A stretch of DNA of 64,000 nucleotides, from assembly GCA_022661535.1 (NCBI GenBank), contig JAKULF010000002.1, positions 496,001-560,000 of the forward strand, written 5' to 3'. Made by a program: the position numbers and the translations under genes. The DNA comes from Eutypa lata (taxonomy: Eukaryota; Ascomycota; Sordariomycetes; Xylariales; Diatrypaceae). The notes under the pieces are model-generated. The model worked only from the letters and a program-made list of their open reading frames with translations. It had not been told where the DNA came from and searched no databases. Below are positions 12,508 to 23,940 of the stretch, one piece after another (the first letter of the stretch is position 1; each line of letters opens with the position of its first letter).

Positions 12508-13934
12508 ATGTCAGGGAGACAAAGCATTGTTCACCGCCTGCCACGGGAGCTGTTATGCTGCATCTTGGCGTCGTCGTCAGACTTGGGTTCTCTGACTGCT
12601 GCTGTTCTGTCCTGTCGGACCTTCTACTCCCTTTTTGAGCGCAGCAAGGAGAGTCTCATTAAAAGCGTCCTTATTAATCGCATTGGGGTTGAGGTCCTAC
12701 CCGAAGCGATTCTTACTTATGAATTCTGCTTGCCATACCTTGAATTCTCCTTTGACGACTTGGAAGAAGAAGACATATCTCAGATGGTCCAAGATGTCAG
12801 CAAATTTCTGTACCCGTTAACGCGGCCAACGCTCACCTCTGCCACTTGGACCATGGAGGAGGCCCTTGCCATTGAAAGCTTCCACACTTCGGTAGTTGAC
12901 CCGCTCACCCAAAAGTTTATCCAATCCTGTGCGGCATCATCTATATTCCCGCTGGGAGAAAGTTTGAGCGCACGGCCGGTATCCCACCTCGAGAAGCAGA
13001 GGATTATAAGGGCACTTTACCGTTTCGAGCTTTTCCGCAAGCTCTTTGGCAACTGGTTTTTTTCTGAACCCAATGACCAAGATTTCTTTCGGGATTTTGC
13101 CGCCAAGTTCTGTTCCCATTTTGCTCCCTGGGAGATCGTACAGCTAGGCTGCATCCATGATTTTCTCCATGGTGAGGTGATGACAGGTATGCATACATTA
13201 CATATCTTGGTGAAGTTAGCCACTATATACTGACTTGCCTATTCAACACCGTAGTATATGTCGACCTCATGACACATAGTGTTCTTTATGGAAAATATGG
13301 CGGCGTCCGACAGACAGGTCTAGACTGCGGGTGCATGCAGCATTTCCTGACACTAGGGCTCGAGAAGGTTCTGGAGATTGCCTCCTGTACACAGTTTGCA
13401 GAACGAGAGAAAGTTTTAGGAGCGCGTCCGAAGCAGAATCGTAATTTCCTTTTCGATATTCTTTTCCAGATCACCGACATAGACCCAACCCTAGACGAGT
13501 ACAAAGACTTGCTGGAGCCTACCCCGTTTCATACGGACGGAGACGAGGGTCCAGAACAGATATGGAAGCTATCTTTAACGCCCGACGCCGAGGGGCCGTT
13601 TCCAACAATGGCATTGTACAGTGATGCGGATGTGGGTCATCGTCAATGGGGTTATGTCATGTGGGATCACGAAAGACTCAAGGCCTTGGGAGCCCTGGAG
13701 GCACCGTGGATGTATACCGATCCCCCATATCATCCCCTTACGGAAAGCGAGCGCGAGGAGATCCGGGAGTCCAGGGATAGGAGAAGAGCTATCTACAGGG
13801 CCGGAGGTCGAGGATGGTGGGCAAAAGACGACGAGACACGCATCGTGTGGCCTGAACCCCGAACCGGAGCCTTCGATGGAAGAGTCACACGAAGCTCTTC
13901 GAAGAGGCAACAGACATCTGGAGGACCTGGTTAA
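12508..13934 (+). CDS. F-box domain protein
   Basis: Two exons, 12508-13186 and 13255-13934, give 452 aa. The intron has GTATGC at the donor and a CTGAC branch-like sequence, and splicing restores VYVDLM in frame. Residues 8-50 match the F-box pattern: a HRLPRELL start, then hydrophobic positions through LSCRTFYSLF. F-box proteins use this segment to bind Skp1 in SCF ubiquitin ligases and recruit substrates through the rest of the protein. The remainder here has no LRR or WD40 repeats that I can see. This fits the large fungal class of orphan F-box proteins, so no substrate can be proposed. The C-terminus is basic and hydrophilic. Confidence 0.8.
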
Positions 13935-14649
13935 TTGGCTCGGTATTGGCAAAGGCACTAATTAATACGCACCTCACCATTGATGGAACCCTTTTATTTC
14001 CATGGATGACCCGTGTGCTTATTACTTTAGAAACCATCTGATGGTTCTATGGCTCCTGTATATTGGAGATTACTGTACTTCTTGAGTGCGGTACCTCATA
14101 TCTACCACCGTAGCTACATTTCTTTCCTGTTCATCTTGTGGGTTCACTTTATGCTCTTCGACTTTGTGGCCAAATCTTGCATAACAATCGAATTCGTGAT
14201 TAACAGCTACTTGACATGGCATATATCTAACTAATACCTAGCATAGAACCCAATAACGGAACTCAAAATATAACCTCTCCCCTTTCATTAGCTAGCCTAT
14301 CTAGCTTATTGCACAAGTTGTTACATCATATGTGGTGTCATCAGCGGTTCAATAATGCATTATTAACTTGATGACGTTGGCGATTTGTTGCCATGGCTTG
14401 GTTTGGATTTTAATAAAGGTTATATGTAGTACGTTGTATTGACAGGGAAGGTTATAACCCTACATCTAGCGAAACACCAACACTATGTACCAGTTGCACG
14501 CCCTTCTTCTATTATTGGATTATGCATGTAAAGACATAACACGTTATGAACCAACTGCAGAGAAGTGACGTACAGAACATAATACCATGGGATGTGTCTT
14601 CATTTTACCGCACCCCCCCCCCCCCTTTTCCCAAAGACCGGTTGATCTA
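13935..14649. other. Intergenic region with a poly-C run, no gene
   Basis: AT-rich sequence with no coding signature. A run of 13 cytosines at 14613-14625 lies just beyond the 3' end of the broken minus-strand frame. Confidence 0.6.
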
Positions 14650-15447
14650 CTAATTTTCTACCAAGAAATCATCAAAATCAAAATCAACGTCTGTTTCTGT
14701 TATGGTATCATCCTCCATTACGCCCAAGGATCTGCAGTCAACACTTTTTACGCCTGGATCGGCACGGATAACTGATAAAAGTTGATCGTCGACCCCGTCA
14801 ACCAAGTAGATAAGACCGAGTTCATCGGATATATCCATGGTACCCGTGATGTAATGCTTCAAGTCGAGACCAACAGTCGCCATGTGGGCTTCGAGCGAGT
14901 GACTTGGATGTAAATAGACGGTGTAGCTTCCCTCTACCTTTGTATCAGATGGGACGCCACCATTGGCGGACGGTGCCTAGTAGGCCACTTCCTTATAGTC
15001 GGGTTCTAGGGAAGGCTTTTCTTGGGAGGGTTTTTCTTGGAGAGAGTTTTCTTGAGAAGATGTTTGCTGCGAGAGATTACCCATGGGAGGTGTTTGTTGT
15101 GAAGGCGTTTGCTGAGAGGGTATTTTTGAGAAGAAGACATCTTGGCTTGTAAATCAAGGGTCCCGTAAACAAACGGAGCTTTTCGGAGTATCATGGCAAT
15201 TGGTTGCTGGTTATGTCATGTTGGTATGAAGCGCGGATATGACATCTGTGATTGAAAGGCAATCAGCTATTGTTTGCGGAGTGAAATAAAATCTACCGAC
15301 ATCAAACATTGAGGTACTTGTGAGAATGTACTCATGGAGGCAGCTTTGCCTTTCGATCCCAAACCCCACATCTAGGCCAACGATATTCCCGAGAGACAAA
15401 TAAGGAGACAAGAAGAAGAAAAAAGAAAAGAATGCCCTTACGTCCAA
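14650..15447 (-). pseudogene. Broken frame ending in an inhibitor-I9-like domain
   Basis: One minus-strand frame stays open for about 800 bases except for three stops: TAA at 15211-15213, TGA at 15154-15156 and TAG at 14977-14979. The last segment contains YTVYLHPSHSLEAH, later LLSVIRADPGVKSV, and an acidic tail. This is the layout of fungal proteins related to the peptidase inhibitor I9 (subtilisin propeptide) fold. Between the TGA and the TAG the frame reads as a Gln/Ser/Pro repeat (SQQTPSQQTP, SQENSLQEKP). The TAG could be removed by a 51-nt GT-AG interval, but its donor (GTGGCC) is poor. Either this is a small gene with unusual splicing or, more likely, a decaying gene. The upstream part is not recognised. 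Confidence 0.4.
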
Positions 15448-15713
15448 AGTAATGTGCTTGTTACGGTGGATTGCATTGAATGACAGCCCGGGATCGGCCG
15501 TACTGACAATAACTACGACATGCTAATTCCTCGTTATAAATTCTTATAAAACCGAAACCATTTCGTATTAATAGCATAAGATCTCCCGCGTTCAGATGAT
15601 TTAAATTGGGGGACTATTAAAAGCTATCGTTGTCTAATATCTTTCCATTTTCTACCATCCAAGCACATGTATTCATCTATACTATTCAATCATTTATTGC
15701 AACCTCGTTGCCC

Positions 15714-17710
15714 TTAGATTGTATACCGGAACCCAGGTTGGTAATCCTCCTGTACAAGCGTTAGTCAATAATATCGTTTGGGCGAAACACAGATGGAACT
15801 CACATCATGAATTTCCAACTCCTTCTCGCCGCGATCTGCTCTCCTGTTCTCAATGGTAAAGCGTATTCCACAAGCGACCACCAGAATAATGTTCATCAAG
15901 GAACAGGCAATGCATGCCCACAGGCCAGGTCTGTATCCAGTGGCAGCGTCCTGGGATCTGATGACACCGAGCTAGTCAGAACAAATCCAAAAAGACACAA
16001 AAAAGAAAAAAGAGGATAGTGATCCCTCTCCCCCAGACGAGGAACAATGCTTACCTAAAGACCAAGCCGCCGGCAATCCCGCCGATACCGCCAAAGCCCA
16101 CGAGCGTGGCGCTGCAGAAGGCGCGCTTCCACTGGCCGCGGATGTTGTTCGCCTGGTACGCCATAACGGACGGGACGTTCGAGTTGGCGCCGGCCGTGAC
16201 GAAGAACACGCCTAGGTAGCGGATGCTTGGATTCGGGTGCCAGCCGAGAATTGGCAAGCCGATGAGACACATAATCATGTTCGCTATGATGATTGGGCCA
16301 CGCAAACGGTACCGATCGCCGAGCCAGCCCATCCCGAACATATAAAAGCCAGCGAAAGCGTACGGCGGGGCCACGAGGCACTGCGCCGCGCCGACCTTGA
16401 AGCCTAGGCTCTCGACGAGGATGATGGGGAGGAAGTAGGCTAGCGAGTAGGTGATGGTCGTGCTCCCGAAGAAGATCAAAGCGTAGGCCCTGATGAGATA
16501 TCTCCATGTCAGTAATCGTATGGCGCATGGTTTTTTCATTTCTTTTTCCCCTTTTAAGTTTGCGAAAGGAAAGAAACTAGGAAAGAAAAAGAATAGTGAT
16601 CGAGGAAGCAAGAGGGAATGCCCTATAAATGTGAAACAGTATGTGGCGCAGTACAAGATAACACATACCATATTTTCAAATCTCGACCAGCACCCAGAAA
16701 CTTGCGCAGTTCGAACTTGGGCGTGTGGGAATCTCCACGGTCGGCATTGACCTTCCTCACGACCCAAGCGCGCTCGCGCTCGCCCAGGAACCGCCAGGAC
16801 TTCCTCTTGGAGTCGGGGAAGTCGACGAGGAACCAGTAGCCGGCGACGCCCAGCAGGCACGTGATGATGCCCTCGAAGATGAAGATCCAGCGCCAGCCGC
16901 TGAGCCCGGCGCGGCCGCCGAGCTGCATCAGGCCGAAGGCGAGGATGCCGGAGAAGGCGGAGGCGACGCAGCCGAGGACGTAGAAGAAGGAGTAGCGCTT
17001 GCCGACCTCGTAGCGCGTGTACCAGGTCGACAGCAGGTACACGCAGCTGGGGAAGAAGCCCGCCTCGAAGATGCCGAGGACCACCCGCAGCGCCGCCAGC
17101 GCCTCGAACGTCTGCACGAACCCCATCCCGATCATGACCGCGCCCCACGCCACCGTGATCGAGGCTAGGTGCACCCGGGGCCCCACCGCCCGCACGATCA
17201 CCGTCGAGGGCGGCTGGCACACCGTGTACGTCACGAAGAAGAGAAGCGTCACGACCGAGTACCGGTTCCCGACCAGCGCGAGTTCCGTGCTCATCCCGGC
17301 GATGTTGGCGGCGGATAGGTTCGTTCGGTCCATTAGGCTGACGCAGTACATCACTGCAACATTTTGGTTTTAAGAGTCAGCTAGCGTTTCTTGTTCATAG
17401 AAATATGATTATAGGGATGTGAATTAGTGTTTCCCTTTTCTCTTGTTCTTTTTCGCCCTCCCGCCGAGCAGTGAGTCTTCTTCTCGGAGAAATTACACTT
17501 CCTGAAACAAGTCGCACAAAGGAAATTAGACAATCGCGGAAGTTGCTTACACCCAACAGTCACAACCAACCGCCGATCAATCCGCCATGTGATCCTTTTC
17601 TTCTCATCCTCACTCGGCTCATCGATGTCTTCTCCCTCTGACCTTGTCGGGGTCGTGTCTCTCTCGACGTGTTCGAGCTCGGATCCCGGCTTCTCGATAT
17701 CGCGGTCCAT
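15714..17710 (-). CDS. MFS transporter, anion:cation symporter (allantoate permease Dal5-like) family
   Basis: Five exons read 17710-17551, 17353-16669, 16489-16055, 15957-15804 and 15749-15714 (489 aa). Each junction has GT-AG ends and restores expected family sequence, such as LMYCVSLMDRTNLSAAN in TM1 and RYTI at the C-terminus. A charged cytosolic N-terminus of about 45 residues precedes twelve membrane segments. MDRTN near TM1, the GWRWIFIFEG segment, and LGDRYRLRGP between TM8 and TM9 are typical of the Dal5/Tna1/Vht1-like group, which imports small organic anions such as allantoate, nicotinate or pantothenate at the plasma membrane. The substrate cannot be read from sequence. There is no pathway neighbour. 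Confidence 0.88.
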
Positions 17711-20461
17711 GATGACGAAGGCTTATCGACAGGACGGTGTATTACAGAAGAGGGAAGTAGGGCAGTCCCGAGGATGAAAGTGACGGCGATGGGTCTTTGG
17801 ATCAATAAGACTGGTCTCGCTATGAATGAGCGTCGGTCGAGCGGTGGACTATTATGAGTTGCTCTTGAAGAGATGCATGTTTTACTGATCTCATAGGGTA
17901 GGAGATCATGCTTTATACATACTCAATGAAGAATCCCAGACACACATGGATCCCCGTGCATGCATGAGATAACTATTTCACCGAACGGCGGGATTTCATC
18001 CTTTACCCCAACCGATTGGTACGGGGTATCCTAACTTATCTAGTACTAGAGCCCTGCAAGCCTCCAGGTCTATGTGGGCCAAGTCTTTGCGGGGTAGAGG
18101 GTATATTTGCGGAGCTGCGGAGTCAGCCGCTCCCCCCTGTGCGGGGAGAGCTAGCTTTATTAGGTGTCTCCCGAAAATTGGGTTGAGTTATAGCGAACTC
18201 CTGTGACTAACGGATTCTACTACGTATAAACTAGAACCGACCGAAACATCTGGGTTTCTACTACTGAATAGAATATCTTACTGTACTGTAAAGTCCATTT
18301 GAGGATTTAACCTCAAGGTATGCTACATATAAGTATTAAGCGGAGCTCCATATGCAATGCCCTAGCTAGGCGTACGACAACCATGTTTAACCACGTATAG
18401 TTGACTAGCTGAATACAGTAGCTGGTTGGCTGGCGTTTACTCATTAAGGCGATTTCCCTGTAGCGAGGTCCCCTTGAAGTTCCAATTGTAACATGCAGTG
18501 AATAAATAGGTGGAAACCGAAGAATTATAAAGAACTTGTTTCTGTCATACTTCCCTTGGCGCCAGAACCTACCCCGTTCGCTTTCTTTTTTGGTGTTCTG
18601 GATTGGCTGAATCTAGATGCCCACGCGTACGGGGATGTTCCCCAAAAAGGGCAGGCTAATTCGGTGGTATCGGAGGAGGCGTCTTCAAGACGTCAAGATA
18701 ATCGAATCTCAAACTGGTCACACATATAATTCCTGGCGACTGATGACATTGAGCAACTTCGTCTGCCAAGCGGACCTGTTTCGATCGATAAGACACTAAT
18801 TACTACCTAAGTAAGTTGCAAGATCTACGTCCGTCTTTCGGCAGTTGGAGATCGGGAATTGAAGTACGCACCAAGAACCTAGACCTCTAGAAAATACCTG
18901 AAATCTAGAGGGTGTGGTTTCGACGTAAAAACATTTAGAGCGATCGTTACTGGATGAAGTGCTGACATGGGAGTTGTCTTAATAATCTTGGCGAGTCCTT
19001 TTGGTCTTTTTATGTGTTTTATCATGATTTGTAGACAGATCTAGAGATTCTACACATTCTATATTTGTCTCCCCAATGCTTGTCCCATGTTCTGCAGCAG
19101 AGCCGCATGCAAGGGATATGTGCCTTAATCTTGCTTCAGCTGATACAAAGGCGATTGGTACCTACATAGACTTGTGTTTATATGTTTCTGCAACTTTCCT
19201 CTCATGAAAGCTGTCCCTGTTGCTTTAAGTTCCCACGATACGTAGGTATACTCCAAGATGCTACTCATTCCGGACATGGCTTTCTTGAGTATTGGTCTAT
19301 TTAGTATTGATGTGTCAGCTGAATGCGGGGATCGGCTTAGCTCGGAATATATGGCTGGCGCCATGTACTCTTGCAAGCTAAATGTCCTGTAGCATGGCTT
19401 ATCACGTTTTGGTGATAGGTGGTGCTATGTAGGGCATACAGAAAAAGAAGAAGTGGCATGGATCATCGATTCTTGTTCTACATGGTCATATCGTTATAAG
19501 CGACCATGTCTCGACTTGATGGCCATTGTCTTAGCCTCGAATAGCACGTAAAATAGGCTATTCACATCCACGGTCTCTACATAGTCGTATAAGATATCTA
19601 ATTAACGGGAATAAAACGGCAAGATTTAATAGCGTATCAATATCGATACTTTTCAAAAGTGTTAGCGCACTCAAGTAAATGTTACCTAGTAGAGCGTTTA
19701 ATGCGCCCGAAGTCATGGTGGGAACGAAGATCAGCTGATTAACCGTGTCCCAACGCTACAGATATAAGATAAAATATGACATCTTTCTAATACATACGAC
19801 CATAGGATCTGGAGAACACGGGATCCCGTCCGCTCTCCCCTAGTTAAGCCAGATACCGCCGGATTAGTAGTTGGGTCGGTGACGACCAGCGAATCCCTGG
19901 TGTTGTATGTTTTTGGCCCCTCTCTTTTTGCCTGGTGTTCTTGCTTCCCTCCGTTTCCCGTATTTAATTTTTCCATCCCCATTCATAAATACCCCCCTGT
20001 GACAAGACGTGCAGCACGAGAAGATGTGGTGATCTTTGGATAATAAGGCTAAGTTGCCCTATATATGTATTAGGACTAGCTCGACATTTTCGGTAGAGTA
20101 TCTACGCCATAATCCTCAGCCTGGCCGGGATGCCTATCAGAATAGCAAGCTTTTATTAGTTGGAATCTGGACAACAAGCTCACCGCCTCTAGATATTTGG
20201 TAGCACAATAATTCTGCACTTGATCTAGACCTTCCCCATTCACAGTTAAGTGATAGAGAATCAATATGCAAGTGTAATCATCTCACCGAAGTTGCATGGC
20301 ACATATCTGGCCCAATACCACTTGTTATGATCTTACCTGTATCTCTCAACCATTGTGGTGTAGTGACTGGGTATGTAATTGGCTGATCCATGGGATTCCC
20401 CGCCTCATAGAGCAGAAGGAGTCCGTTGGTCACTTTGCCAACTACTCCACCTAATCGCTGA
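17711..20461. other. 2.7 kb AT-rich intergenic region, no supported gene
   Basis: No open frame above about 85 codons, and none shows family features or splice-compatible neighbours. It separates the permease from the damaged locus and may contain more decayed sequence that I cannot recognise. Confidence 0.55.
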
Positions 20462-21172
20462 GCCTCATTTCTAGGGGGAATTTGGTCCCCCACGATGGAC
20501 CTTTCGCATCCAATTAACCCCGAAGATCCGGGCCAGGGCCCGCTCACTAAAGCTTTTAACATGGTTGTTCACAGGACTGTTACAACCACTAACCGATGGA
20601 AAACAGTCCTCTACGCCGTTTGCGATCTGGTCTACGTCAGCTTTCCTATCATGTTCGTCTGGAAGCTCCACATGCCCCTTCACCGAAAAATTGGTCTCGC
20701 AATACTGCTAGGCTTGTCTATCATCACATTTGCGGCTGCATTTGCGAAGGCTCTGGTCGTTGCCCTAGCGCTGAGCGGACACTTCGTTATGATCGGACCT
20801 AACTTCAAGGGTCTCTACTTTTACATTTCTACGATCGAGCAGTCCCTTGTTACGATCATCGGCTGTGTCCCAACCATGAAGCCAATAACGAGGCTTCAGT
20901 TTCCCACATTCTGTGCCATTGGCGAGTCTATTGCAAGTCTTATTACGCGGAAGAGTGACAGGAGCAAGAAGGGGAGTCTCTCCGGTGGCTCTTCTCATCA
21001 CGATGGCATTAAATTTAGGCCACATCAGCGGATTTCTGATGACGAGTTCCTGCTTCCAGGCAATGGGGTAGAGCATTTTCATTCTGTTCAAGGTAGTAAA
21101 AGCTCTCATAGTTTGCGCAATAATGATCACATCCGGCGGGTAGACGAATTAGAGATTACCTATGCAAGGTGA
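20462..21172 (+). CDS. C-terminal half of a fungal rhodopsin-domain (PTH11-like) membrane protein, probably truncated
   Basis: The frame opens after a TGA at 20459 and has its first ATG at 20495 (225 aa). It contains about three or four hydrophobic helices: CDLVYVSFPIMFVWKL, the basic loop MPLHRKIGL, a long helix, and a final helix with IIGCVPTMKP. This matches the second half of the fungal seven-helix rhodopsin-domain family, followed by the usual Ser/His-rich cytosolic tail. The first three or four helices and the conserved cysteines of the N-terminal half are missing, and none of the three plus-strand frames in the 200 bases upstream supplies them. I infer a 5'-truncated relic or an undetected upstream exon. 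It lies at the edge of a block of damaged genes. Confidence 0.55.
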   Translation, partial: ASFLGGIWSPTMDLSHPINPEDPGQGPLTKAFNMVVHRTVTTTNRWKTVLYAVCDLVYVSFPIMFVWKLHMPLHRKIGLAILLGLSIITFAAAFAKALVVALALSGHFVMIGPNFKGLYFYISTIEQSLVTIIGCVPTMKPITRLQFPTFCAIGESIASLITRKSDRSKKGSLSGGSSHHDGIKFRPHQRISDDEFLLPGNGVEHFHSVQGSKSSHSLRNNDHIRRVDELEITYAR

Positions 21173-21288
21173 TGCTAGGGATGTCAGCTGAGCTTGAGAA
21201 GGGATTGTTCTTAGGGTCTAAATATAGTTCGATTCACAGGGCACCGTCAGCCATGTTACATAATATTAGTTATATTTAATTTTCCATG

Positions 21289-21311
21289 ATATATATATAT
21301 ATATATATATA
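21289..21311. repeat. (AT)n microsatellite
   Basis: About eleven AT dinucleotides downstream of the rhodopsin-domain frame. Confidence 0.9.
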
Positions 21312-21580
21312 CAGTCCCAATTATCAATATCCATAATACAGGGGGAGTCTTTTCTATATCCGTAGCACATCAGTATGCCTCATGATGCACTTGAACAGAA
21401 TGGAGCTATTATTTCAAACAAAGGCTCGGCCATGGTCGGTAGGAAGGCGATGAGAATAAAGGCAAAGAAAGGTAGGTATATATTAGTCAAGTGTGAAACA
21501 AACATGTAAATCGTTAATGTTATTCGTCTGAGGATCAAGGCTGATTCTGCTATCGGCGATGCAAGCCATCATCTAGTGAG

Positions 21581-23343
21581 CTACAAACTGATTCTCCCAT
21601 TCGTTTCATCTAATGGTGCATTCTCTTGTTTTTCTAGGCTGAATTGGTTATCGAGCTCCTGTCGCATTGCAACATCCTTCTCGAGAAACACCAACAGGAA
21701 TGAGACCCCTGAGAAAACGAGGCCTATTTGCCAAAATCGGGTCAGACTCATGCTATAAAAATTACCCACTTGATCCCTGATTGCACTTGATAATTCACTT
21801 GATTATACCACGAGACGGCAAGGCCCGTGCATATGCATCGCCACTGCTTAACAAGACACGAGCGTGTTCGTCCGTGATAGTGTCTAACAGCTGATTGAAA
21901 CAATTATTAACTACGGCAGCGGGAATTGCGGCTCCAAATATAGAGCCATAGCTGCGTAAAAATGCCCACGCACTTGTACTTGTGGCTGTGTCTTCCTCAG
22001 ACAATGAAGCCTGTACAGCTGGCAGGAAAGTGGATACTGGAAAGGCAATGCCGAAGGCAAGAATAATCTGGAAAGCCGTCCATAGCCCCTTGAGTGAATT
22101 TTTGTCAAGAATTGAACATAGGCCGTAACCTACCACACACAAGTCAAAACCGATCTGATGTAATAGGCGCTAGCGGCTCATTCTAGTCATTAGCCTCTAT
22201 ATTCCCAGTGAGGGCAGCCCCAACAGGGAAAACAAACGCGAATGGTAGTAGCCAGAGACAAGATTGTGTCGGGTTTGCTCCTAGAACGGCTTGAAAGTAG
22301 ATAGGGAACATGAATACAACCCAAAATATGAGCATGGCATTCGTGAGAGTAAGGAAAAACGCCACGGCGGAAGTTCAATTCCCAAGGAGGTGTAGAGGCG
22401 TCAAAGGATTCCTACACCATGGGGTGCCTTCCCGAGCAATGAATGTGACCAACCCAACGAGGCCCGAAACTAGTCCAGCAATGATGCCGCTGTCTGACGA
22501 TGGCTTGCTGGAGCCGCCATATGTGAGGGACGATACACGGCAACGGTTGAGGCCACGATGATACTGGTTCCGACCCAATCCACACTGCCCATTCGCTGCA
22601 GAAAAATTTTACTATCGGGGCCATGCGAGACTCGGAACCAAAGCAGCATAACGGCGATGCATACACCACCGATGGGGAGGTTGATCCAGAAAATCCATCT
22701 CCGGGCGCCGGGCCCCGCTTCGGTCAAAGCCCCAGCAATCAACGGCCCCACAGCGGAGATGGTAGCGCCAACGTCAAAAATGAGACCCATATACTTGCTC
22801 CTCTCGCGGAGGGGGCACGAGATCGCAGATGACGAGATCAACCATCATATTGATCCCCCCGGCACCAACACCCTGAACAGTGCGGCCTGCAAGAAGAATA
22901 ACGCCGGTGCTCGAGCCTGCGATCAGGCCACTAACTACCAAGCACAAATAGCGCCACAGTTACAAAGAAGATCCAGCGACGGCCCCACAGGTCCGATAGC
23001 TGGTTAATCAGGGGTTGGAAAGCTGCCATCGTTAGGAAGTAGCTATATAGCCACCCATACGTAGGCAGGCCCCAGGTCAAGCTCCGCGGTAATGGTCGGC
23101 AGTGCAGTTGAAATTGTTCCGCCGTCAAGCCAAGTCAAAAGCGCGGCAAGGAGGAGCCCTAGGTATGAGGACCATGAGGAATCGGAAACCGCGCGGACTT
23201 CCATTTTTCAGCTGTTCATATTCAATCCCGAGGTCGTCCATTTCCCTGGATTCTTTCACAAACGACTGTGGTCGCTGCCCAGGACCGTTCGTCCTTTCCG
23301 AGGACTGATCGGCCATCATGTACAGGGTGTATATAGGTGACAA
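21581..23343 (-). pseudogene. MFS efflux transporter (DHA2, 14-helix type), multiply frameshifted
   Basis: Fragments in all three minus frames line up in order as one 14-TM drug/toxin efflux pump. The N-terminus starts near 23316 (MADQSSERT). The fragments include the TM1 segment LLLAALLTWLDGG, FLTMAAFQPL with LSDLWGRRW, GRTVQGVGAGGI, LRERSKYMGL, then WRIFWINLPIGG-like sequence, and a C-terminal fragment with SLTRFWQIGLVF. Frame changes occur near 23155, 23052, 22935, 22815 and 22545, with another before the last fragment. There is an in-frame TGA at 22375-22377 in the position of an expected arginine (a CGA to TGA transition would explain it). None of these breaks falls at plausible introns. 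Such pumps commonly export the product of a metabolite cluster. The gene is not functional as read. Confidence 0.85.
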
Positions 23344-23940
23344 GACAATCAGATGACAGTGTCAAGTTATGTATTGGAAGATAACTATCTCATCAAAGCA
23401 CATAATGGGCTCAAGGCGTTTGCTACATCTATGATCAGATATCCAAAACAGGCCAATCCTGCTCCGATAAGGTTGCATGTAAGATCGGACTTATGCAGGT
23501 TTTGCATGGATCTATCGGAACTTGGCGCGCGACCTGGAGCCTGCGATGTAAATTAAGCACCTACATGGTACTTCATAAGTGCCCTTGCCTGTAAGTATAC
23601 GCGATGTGATGCCAGGGGGTAACTATTTATGAAACAGGATCGTCACCCTAATAGCATTTTATCCAATCGGATAGGTTATATATAGTCATCCTCCCAGCCA
23701 CATATGTCCTGTTGGGTCAACCGCATCAAGTATCCCTTCCAAGATCCATCATGTGTTTAGGATCCAGCCAACCCTAGGCTGGGTGTACGAAGTATTCCTC
23801 TTTATTCTAAAATGATCTAAACCCGGTGGGAGCCTTACATGCCGTTTTAAAAACTTTTACTTTGGAGGTAAATCGATGAACCACACGTTACCATCCCGTA
23901 TTCTTCTCTCATACTGCTAGAACCCGCCAACTAAGCCGGT
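23344..23940. other. Divergent intergenic space between the MFS and P450 relics
   Basis: About 600 bases between two divergently oriented gene starts. It would have been a shared promoter region. I see no coding sequence and no certain binding site. Confidence 0.5.

Noticed and set aside
14613..14625. Run of 13 cytosines as an assembly join or functional element
   Set aside because: Homopolymers of this length occur by chance in fungal intergenic DNA and nothing else marks a join. Its true length is uncertain.
16051..17220. 389-codon minus-strand frame inside the permease gene
   Set aside because: It overlaps the MFS exons in a different frame for most of its length and only its end coincides with exon 3. 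The first part is Arg/Ala/Gly-rich shadow coding from GC-rich DNA.
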